From the NCBI GenBank assembly GCA_035267185.1, contig DATFLY010000169.1, forward strand, positions 1-14,753: a DNA stretch of 14,753 bases, in the 5' to 3' direction. Positions 7,797 through 13,220 of the stretch are shown here, piece after piece (the first letter of the stretch is position 1; each line of letters begins with the position of its first letter). Under the pieces are notes generated by a model. It was not told the origin of the DNA, did not search any database, and saw only the letters and a list, made by a program, of their open reading frames with translations. Made by a program: the position numbers and the translations under genes. This stretch comes from JAUIBE01 sp035267185. Lineage in GTDB: Bacteria; Pseudomonadota; Gammaproteobacteria; Xanthomonadales; SZUA-36.

Positions 7797-8381
7797 TTAG
7801 AACTGGCGACGGACGTAGACACCGGCTGAAAGCATAATCAGCAGTGTGCCCAGCAATGCCAGCCAGTTGGCCTGACCTGCTGTTTTCGGCAACATCCTTG
7901 GAGCAGGCTCTGGCTCTGGCTCCGGCTCGGCAGCTGGTTCCGGATCAGGTGCTGATGTTGCTGCTGGTGCGGCTGCGGCTGTGGCGGCAGGCGCTGGAAG
8001 GCTGAAGTTGTCTCCTTCCTTCAGGTAAACACTAACTTCTGTGCCCTGACCCAACTCAGATACCAACACATCCCGGCCATTAAGTTCTGCTCGTTCGCTG
8101 ATGTCAGGATGAGCCCGCACATTTCCACTCCAGCTACCATCGGGACGCTGGTATTTGACGGTGGTTGATACGGGATTCTGGCGCTCAACACGGGCGCGAA
8201 ATTTGGCGTACCAGGCACCGTCTTTTTGGTCCATTTCAAGACAATAGTCCCCAACAGCAGCGATCCGTTCGATCGCGGTATCTGTCCAGACAATGGTATC
8301 GCACGTGGGGTCTTGCGCTTGCGCGTTAAAGGAAATCAACGCCGCGATTAACAGGACAGGGGATAGCAAAAACTTCTTCAT
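7797..8381 (-). CDS. Small secreted protein with LPKTA sortase signal
   Basis: 194 residues from the ATG at 8381. A signal peptide (MKKFLLSPVLLIAALISFNA, cut probably after A22) is followed by a small soluble domain (about 23-125) of unrecognised family with a cysteine pair C27/C47. A low-complexity linker of Ala, Pro and Glu (129-161) comes next. The C-terminus is a textbook sortase substrate: LPKTAG (164-169), a hydrophobic stretch (173-190) and RRQF. A sortase would cut between T167 and A168 and join the protein to an unknown acceptor. The gene begins 16 bases after the sortase stop codon, so enzyme and substrate are one transcript. An in-frame start 27 codons further upstream lies inside the sortase gene and would spoil the signal peptide. 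Confidence 0.88.
   Translation of the reverse strand: MKKFLLSPVLLIAALISFNAQAQDPTCDTIVWTDTAIERIAAVGDYCLEMDQKDGAWYAKFRARVERQNPVSTTVKYQRPDGSWSGNVRAHPDISERAELNGRDVLVSELGQGTEVSVYLKEGDNFSLPAPAATAAAAPAATSAPDPEPAAEPEPEPEPAPRMLPKTAGQANWLALLGTLLIMLSAGVYVRRQF
7904..7930 (-). repeat. Hexamer-like repeat coding a Glu-Pro linker
   Basis: About four imperfect copies of a six-base unit (GAGCCN on the - strand) code for alternating Glu-Pro. It forms part of the flexible spacer between the exported domain and the LPKTA signal. Such tracts can change length by slippage. Confidence 0.6.
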
Positions 8382-8386
8382 ATCGT

Positions 8387-8397
8387 TCTCTCTCTCT
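8387..8397 (-). promoter_or_regulatory. (AG)5 dinucleotide tract acting as ribosome binding site
   Basis: The 16-base gap between the sortase stop codon and the ATG of the LPKTA protein consists of AGAGAGAGAGA followed by ACGAT. The GA-rich tract is the only possible Shine-Dalgarno sequence for this gene. It abuts the sortase stop directly. Confidence 0.5.
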
Positions 8398-9090
8398 TTA
8401 GGTGGACTTAAAAGGTAGTGCAACGGCTTTGACGATGAATCTTTGTGGCGCATCGCCGACAAAGTAAAAAGGAAAGCAGGTCACAAGGGTTATGGTGCGT
8501 TCTGCCGTGGGGGCGAGCACTTCGACATCATCAGGGTTGACCACGTGGGTTTTGACGACTTCGTAGCGAACCAGGCCATCGGGCGTCATCAGTTCGATGA
8601 CGTCGCCGTTTTCGACATCCTGCAGTGGTCTGAAAAAACCGTCACGATGGCCAGCGATGCCAAGATTTCCCATCCCATCAATTCTTGCAGTGCCAAGAAC
8701 CCTGGCAACACCCCGATTCAGGTTGTTCTCATCGGCCCCGTCATAGACAGGAACCTGGATGGCCAGGCGTTCAATGTTGAGTACAGCAAGTGGTGGCTTT
8801 CCGCCGGCTGCGTGCGACTCGGCGAATGCCTCAATACGCTGCTCTGACCAGAGTGTCTGATCAGGGATGTCCAAAGACGGCGATGCCTGGTCGGGAGTGG
8901 CGGTAACTACCTCCGTGGCACGTGCAGAATGCGCTGCAAGAAAGGAATTGACGCCTGCCTCTCGCTGGGCGTTCTGGTCTGCGCGAATCTGGAAAAAAAC
9001 AGCGAGCATAGCCAGACCGGCAACGCATGCGACAATTTCAACTGCCGACGGGCGCCTTGTTTTGCCGCTGTCTTTCGATGCGACCCTCAA
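8398..9090 (-). CDS. Sortase (class D-like transpeptidase)
   Basis: 230 residues. An N-terminal membrane anchor (about 17-35) and a spacer lead to a catalytic sortase barrel (about 98-225). The three active-site residues are present: H148 in GIAGHRDGFFRPL, C205 in ITLVTCFPFYFVG and R217 in APQRFIV. The motifs IQVPVYDGAD and NRGVARVLGTA are also typical. The HRDGFF and TLVTC.PF forms point to the class D group. Gram-negative sortases usually serve one or a few substrates; here the next gene codes for an LPKTA protein 16 bases away, so that is the obvious partner. The start is TTG with GGGAG ten bases before it; an in-frame stop upstream and no earlier ATG or GTG support it. The acceptor molecule in a Gram-negative envelope is unknown. 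Confidence 0.93.
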   Translation of the reverse strand: MRVASKDSGKTRRPSAVEIVACVAGLAMLAVFFQIRADQNAQREAGVNSFLAAHSARATEVVTATPDQASPSLDIPDQTLWSEQRIEAFAESHAAGGKPPLAVLNIERLAIQVPVYDGADENNLNRGVARVLGTARIDGMGNLGIAGHRDGFFRPLQDVENGDVIELMTPDGLVRYEVVKTHVVNPDDVEVLAPTAERTITLVTCFPFYFVGDAPQRFIVKAVALPFKST

Positions 9091-9264
9091 TTCCGCATCA
9101 CTCCCTGTGCAACCGAATGACTAGACTAGATTATTCATTGCGATTTGCCAAGTGGATGGCATTCGATTGGCCCGTTCGATACTCGCCCAGAGGACCCGGA
9201 ACTTTCCAGCTTAACCCGTCACATTTGCTATGACTGGTCAGCATGATCAAAGAGTCCACGGAGA
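9091..9264. other. Gap between the secreted protein gene and the sortase gene
   Basis: 174 bp on the path of - strand transcription. No terminator-like hairpin with a T-run is visible, so the sortase could be read from the upstream genes, but the gap is long enough for its own promoter. A TTGGCA near 9147-9152 (- strand) has no convincing -10 partner. GGGAG (9101-9105) is the sortase ribosome site. Confidence 0.35.
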
Positions 9265-9918
9265 CTATGGATTATCAGACACAAGCTCTCCGGAAAGGAA
9301 AAGCGTGCCTTCCACTTCGGTTGGGCCCGACTGGGACCAATCAATTCTGCCAAATACTTCGGAGCCGGCTGGGACAATAATGGTAGCGGGGCGGCCCTCT
9401 TTCCAGATTTTTAAACCTGGATCGGTGAAATCAAGAACACCCAGGAAATATTCAAAACCTGTCGCGTCCGGAGTTCTAAAAGTTAATTGTCCTGCTGCTG
9501 TGGATGGTGCAGCTCCAACGAGGGCCCTCGCTTGAATGGATATCTCCCGGACCAGTAGACTTTTGCCGGGTGGAACAACATACCTTGCTGACTCAGCTTC
9601 ACAAACAGGGGTCGTACCAATGCATATGCTGTAGGCGTTATCAATAAACAAGGTTAGGAAACCACCAAAGTTCGATTCACGCGCAGAGATTCGCAACGCC
9701 ACCGGTTCCCGGTTTGACCCTGCACATGGCCCCAGTGTTCCATCGGCCGGATCCGAACAGACCAACTGCTCCTGGGCGGGGGCAGCAGTGAGCCTTGGTA
9801 TCACCGTATCATCGGTGCCGGAATCAATGACTATGTCTTGTGCAGACACCGGATTGTTCAACAGTGCCAATGCCATGAGTGCGAATATCAAAGCAAAAGG
9901 CCGGGTTGCGTTCTCCAT
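9265..9918 (-). CDS. Secreted beta-rich protein of unknown family
   Basis: 217 residues from the ATG at 9918, where GAGGA stands seven bases upstream and the signal peptide begins directly (MENATRPFALIFALMALALL, cut probably after SAQ or SA near residue 27). An ATG ten codons earlier (9948) also has AGGA upstream and is possible. The mature part has two close cysteine pairs, one in VCSDPADGTLGPC and one in SICIGTTPVC, and many alternating hydrophobic residues suggesting beta strands. No membrane anchor, LPXTG or CTERM signal is seen at the C-terminus. I do not recognise the family. It follows the IPTL-type protein gene by 17-47 bases on the same strand, so it is likely a co-transcribed partner or minor component. 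Confidence 0.75.
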   Translation of the reverse strand: MENATRPFALIFALMALALLNNPVSAQDIVIDSGTDDTVIPRLTAAPAQEQLVCSDPADGTLGPCAGSNREPVALRISARESNFGGFLTLFIDNAYSICIGTTPVCEAESARYVVPPGKSLLVREISIQARALVGAAPSTAAGQLTFRTPDATGFEYFLGVLDFTDPGLKIWKEGRPATIIVPAGSEVFGRIDWSQSGPTEVEGTLFLSGELVSDNP

Positions 9919-9965
9919 CTTTGTGTCCTCGGTGTTTGAAGTTTTCATAGGTGCAATCCTGAGGT

Positions 9966-11399
9966 TTATTGAATTCGCCGCAGGCCAAAAAGCCCAAAGC
10001 TGAGTATTAGCAGTGCCATCAATAGCATGTTGCCCTTGCTGAGCACGGGAATGCCTTCATACAAACGGGTGTTATAAATCGTGCAATCGTATTCCCCGGC
10101 CGCAGGATCTGTGGCCTGGCCCAGCAAGACCGGAATTTGTGCACATTCACTGTCATCACTTTCAACCGAAGAGTCTGAAACCTGCTCAGTGATGGTACAG
10201 CTCGTCTGGCCGTTCCAGTGTGGCAGCACATTAAATGTGTCGAAGCTGTCATCACCCAGGAACCACAGCACGCTTTCGGTCCCTGCATCCTGTGTGTCCA
10301 GTTCAGCCTCGCCAGTACACTCGAATTGGGCCTCGGCGATCATGGGAATCTGGAATTCGGGATGCTCGTCCATCCACAGTTTTTGTACATTGATTTGGAC
10401 AGGCTCGACTGAATTGAAGATGAAACATTCAAGTTCTGCACCTTGTTCTACATTGTTATAGATACAGCCGTCGGGGTTGGTTGGTCCATCTTCCTCGGTG
10501 GCATAAACGACCGTATAGCCATCCGGAGCGGTTTCTGTCACCGCGCAGTTGGTCGCGCCCGAGTCAATATTGGTTGTCACGAACGTGATTGGGTTGCCTT
10601 CACGTATGCCGATGGAAACATTTAGCGGAAGCCCGGTGTTGCATTCCTTGTGAACCATGACATCTGCAGGATTTCCGTCATTGAAGTCTTTGTAAACGGT
10701 GATGTTGAATCTGTATGAACCAAACCATCGGAAATTTCCGCCGCTATCGACAGAGTTATATTCCTCGGGAAAACCGGGTGCCATGAACTGGCCTGGCATT
10801 GGTGCGTGATTATCCCTGGCGTCGACAAAACTGACGTTCTGGGTGCCGGCCTCTGCAAGCTGAAAAAAAGCGGGACTGTCAGCAACCGTGCTGCGGATCT
10901 TGAGAAGGCTTCCATCAGTGCCATTGAATTTCACCGAGTTAAGCGCATCCTGGGTTTCGCCTGCACTGAAATTCAGCTGCTTACCTGATGTGGTCATAAC
11001 AGACCAGTCATAGAAGCTGGTGGGTCCGCTGATGGTTGAAGAAGTGGTGCTGCAGCCATCATTCATGTTGACAGCACTCGTGCCGGGGTTGACCGTGCCC
11101 AGGTTGGTCCAGTTACCAGTGAGGTTGATCGAGCCCGACTGAGCATCAACTGTACCGCTAATGCTTGCATGTCTGACGTCATCCAGAGAGCCGGAACCCA
11201 ATTGCAGCTCACCTTCAACCTGGATGTCTTTGCATCCCAGGTTGATCGATCCCTGGCCCACGTTGATGGAGCCACCGGACCCAATTGTGATCCCGTTTGC
11301 AAGCAGCAAATCGGAGACAAAACAAAGGCAGACGAACACCATGATGGCAGGGGCATGCGCCGTCATTCGTCGGGTTTTGGTAGAGATGGAATGCTCCAT
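9966..11399 (-). CDS. Surface protein with two CnaB-like domains and IPTL-CTERM-like signal
   Basis: 477 residues from the ATG at 11399. A signal-anchor-like segment (19-34) leads to a Ser/Gly-rich region with recurring GSI(N) phrases (about 37-125) that may form a beta-solenoid. Two related prealbumin/CnaB-like domains follow (about 229-330 and 335-445). Each has Lys, Glu and Asn in the places used for internal isopeptide bonds (K237/E289/N329 and K340/E405/N443) and the same cysteine pattern. The C-terminus is IPVLS (450-454), a hydrophobic stretch (457-473) and RR, like an IPTL-CTERM signal except that the usual W-G pair is replaced by G-N. It is probably an exported, surface-anchored adhesin or fibre protein. 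The start is uncertain: ATG 11426, ATG 11366 and TTG 11465 are in frame and none has a clear ribosome site. Confidence 0.85.
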   Translation of the reverse strand: MEHSISTKTRRMTAHAPAIMVFVCLCFVSDLLLANGITIGSGGSINVGQGSINLGCKDIQVEGELQLGSGSLDDVRHASISGTVDAQSGSINLTGNWTNLGTVNPGTSAVNMNDGCSTTSSTISGPTSFYDWSVMTTSGKQLNFSAGETQDALNSVKFNGTDGSLLKIRSTVADSPAFFQLAEAGTQNVSFVDARDNHAPMPGQFMAPGFPEEYNSVDSGGNFRWFGSYRFNITVYKDFNDGNPADVMVHKECNTGLPLNVSIGIREGNPITFVTTNIDSGATNCAVTETAPDGYTVVYATEEDGPTNPDGCIYNNVEQGAELECFIFNSVEPVQINVQKLWMDEHPEFQIPMIAEAQFECTGEAELDTQDAGTESVLWFLGDDSFDTFNVLPHWNGQTSCTITEQVSDSSVESDDSECAQIPVLLGQATDPAAGEYDCTIYNTRLYEGIPVLSKGNMLLMALLILSFGLFGLRRIQ

Positions 11400-11465
11400 T
11401 TTCAGGGTTTCATTCTTGTTTTGCATACCATGGTAGCGCTGAGGGATTAGATTTTCCAATGACAA

Positions 11466-11619
11466 TTTCCCCGGGGCTTTTTGGCCAAGCGGAGATTAAA
11501 CCGAACGAATAGCTGGACAATTCAGATGGTTGCAGTAGTCTGGCTTGTGCCAGCTGTTCAGGTGGGGGTGAACATTTTGTCCGAAGCGACAAAAAAACCA
11601 TTCTCCCGGGAATCGAAAA
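11466..11619. other. Divergent intergenic region between IPTL-type and TIR genes
   Basis: It must hold promoters in both directions, but I see no strong -35/-10 pair. Two small dyads occur: CTGGC-TTGT-GCCAG (11540-11553) and TTTTGTC-CGAAGC-GACAAAA (11575-11594). The latter lies 25 bases before the TIR start and would form a hairpin in its leader. Confidence 0.35.
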
Positions 11620-12564
11620 GTGCAAAAAATCTTTATTTCCTACAGGCGTGATGATTCACGTCATTCTGCAGGTCGAATTTGTGATCGGCTGGTATCGTAC
11701 TTCGGAAAAGACCAGGTTTTCATGGACATCGAGAAGATTCCGCTTGGCGTCGATTTTCGTCAGTATGTAAAGGACCAATTGGAACACTGTAAGATCGTTC
11801 TGGCCGTGATTGGAGATGACTGGCTGATCGATGGCAACGAACCCTCGAAAAATACCCACATCGAACTCGCCACAGCGCTGGAACGAGCGGATATCCCCGT
11901 GATTCCGGTACTGGTTGGAGACGCTCCCATTCCGAATGAGGACCAGTTGCCGGACGATTTGAAGGAGTTGTCGTACCGTAACGGTATCAGGTTGCATGCG
12001 GATCAGGGATTTGACGCCGGAATGAAATCGCTCATCAAGGCCATTGAGCGCGAAGCCCAACTGGAGAAACCCAAACCAGTAGCAGAGTCCGGGTTAAAGT
12101 CTGCGCCGGATGATGTGGCGCGCGATAAAATGCCGCGTACCAAACATCTAATGATTGGCATCGGAGCCGTCATTCTGACGTTAATCAGCCTCTACTTCAT
12201 TGACGACTACATGTACATTGATGTCGAACCACTCAATGTAGCCAGGGGGACAACCGAGCCCTTGAGACTCGCTCCTGGTGGTGCACGGGTTTTTGGATTC
12301 TCTGTTCCATCATCAGGCACATATCGCGTTTCTGTCATCAGTTCCCCTGAACACCTTGATCAGGGCTGGTATCTCTATCTTGGCAGGAGTGAGGAAACGC
12401 TGAAAGAATGCAATACTGATCATCCGGCGCGCGGCACCGAAACCTGCGAGGTGGACCTGGAGACGGGTGAGATTTACGATCTGGAAGTCGAGAACCTGAT
12501 GGGTGACCGGGACGACGAAGAGAGCGAACCCGTTTACTTTACAATTACCGTTGAAAAACTCTGA
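11620..12564 (+). CDS. TIR-domain membrane protein with extracytoplasmic beta domain
   Basis: 314 residues in three parts. Residues 1-145 are a TIR domain: IFISYRRDDSR at the start, VFMDIEKIPLGVDF, IVLAVIGDDWL, and E82 in THIELATALERA at the position of the NAD-cleaving glutamate of enzymatic TIR domains. A charged linker leads to a single membrane segment (about 177-194). The rest (195-314) is a beta-rich domain with a cysteine pair (C264/C276), weakly like PPC-type sandwiches, probably in the periplasm. This suggests a receptor-like protein with a cytoplasmic NADase or signalling head; bacterial TIR proteins serve in phage defence or signalling, but the role here is not shown. The start is GTG with GGGA eight bases upstream. 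It is divergent from the IPTL-type protein and overlaps the CIA30 gene. Confidence 0.88.
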   Translation: MQKIFISYRRDDSRHSAGRICDRLVSYFGKDQVFMDIEKIPLGVDFRQYVKDQLEHCKIVLAVIGDDWLIDGNEPSKNTHIELATALERADIPVIPVLVGDAPIPNEDQLPDDLKELSYRNGIRLHADQGFDAGMKSLIKAIEREAQLEKPKPVAESGLKSAPDDVARDKMPRTKHLMIGIGAVILTLISLYFIDDYMYIDVEPLNVARGTTEPLRLAPGGARVFGFSVPSSGTYRVSVISSPEHLDQGWYLYLGRSEETLKECNTDHPARGTETCEVDLETGEIYDLEVENLMGDRDDEESEPVYFTITVEKL

Positions 12565-13072
12565 CAATCTCCTGATTACGAATTTTATGCCCGGAAGTGA
12601 CGACCTGGGTTGGTATGTTGTGAATGACAATGTGATGGGGGGAAGGAGTGACGGTGGCTTTAAACTGTCGTCCGGGGAATTGCAATTCACCGGAAGCACC
12701 AACACCAGGGGTGGCGGGTTCAGTTCAATCCGCAGTCAAACGATCGAACTCGATTTGTCAGGTTATGCCGGCATCCGCGTTCGTGTCATGGGTGACGGGC
12801 GACGCTATACGTGGCGTCTGACAACAGGTGCCCTGGTCCAAGGCAGGCCAGTTGCCTACTGGGCAGATTTTGAGACGCAACAAAATATCTGGCAAGACGT
12901 GGATATTCCGTTTTCGACTTTTGTTCCACGGTTCCGGGGAACTGTTCTGAGCGGACCGGCGCTGGACATATCCAGTATCACAAGTATGGGCCTAATGATT
13001 TACGACAAGCTCGATGGTGTTTTCGAACTTCGTCTCTCAGGCGTGCAAGCTTACTCTGGCAACCAGATTTAA
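12551..13072 (+). CDS. CIA30-family (NDUFAF1-like) protein
   Basis: 173 residues from TTG 12551. The family signature is VVNDNVMGGRSDGGF (residues 23-37), followed by the usual jelly-roll pattern: FTGSTNTRGGGFSSIR, GIRVRVMGDGRRYTWRL, QDVDIPFSTFVPRFRG, and a closing MGLMIYDK...FELRLSGV. CIA30 domains are carbohydrate-binding-like beta sandwiches; NDUFAF1 assists complex I assembly in mitochondria, while bacterial members have no settled role. There is no signal peptide. The frame overlaps the end of the TIR gene: GTG 12503 (62-base overlap), TTG 12551 (14-base overlap) and ATG 12587 (no overlap) are possible. I chose TTG because ATG 12587 would remove the first strand (LLITNF). The overlap implies coupling with the TIR gene. 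Confidence 0.82.
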   Translation: MKNSDNLLITNFMPGSDDLGWYVVNDNVMGGRSDGGFKLSSGELQFTGSTNTRGGGFSSIRSQTIELDLSGYAGIRVRVMGDGRRYTWRLTTGALVQGRPVAYWADFETQQNIWQDVDIPFSTFVPRFRGTVLSGPALDISSITSMGLMIYDKLDGVFELRLSGVQAYSGNQI

Positions 13073-13220
13073 TTACTGACTGTAATCGGTAAGTGCCAAT
13101 TGCAACAAAACCCCCTGGATTTCTTTCTTTGTTTCTGAACCTGCAATTCTTGCAGCCGGCAAAATGGCTTGATCCATGACATCTACCAGAAGACGGAAGA
13201 AACCTCGTTAACCGCGAGAC
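13073..13220. other. Convergent intergenic region
   Basis: This 148-bp gap lies between the CIA30 gene (+) and the TolB-like/TPR gene (-). On the - strand a small CTCG/CGAG hairpin (13204-13218) followed by GTTTCTT just after the TPR-gene stop codon may act as a weak terminator. Nothing else stands out. Confidence 0.3.

Noticed and set aside
8379..8462. Longer start (8462) for the LPKTA protein
   Set aside because: It would overlap the sortase gene by 65 bases and place 27 polar residues before a clear signal peptide; the ATG at 8381 follows a GA-rich ribosome site.
11400..11465. TTG start at 11465 for the IPTL-type protein
   Set aside because: It would add 22 residues without signal-peptide character; ATG starts lie closer to the hydrophobic segment. 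The true start remains unsure.
11575..11594. TTTTGTC/GACAAAA dyad as a terminator
   Set aside because: It lies in the leader of the TIR gene and is AT-rich; on the - strand it points away from any gene end. It may be a minor leader hairpin.
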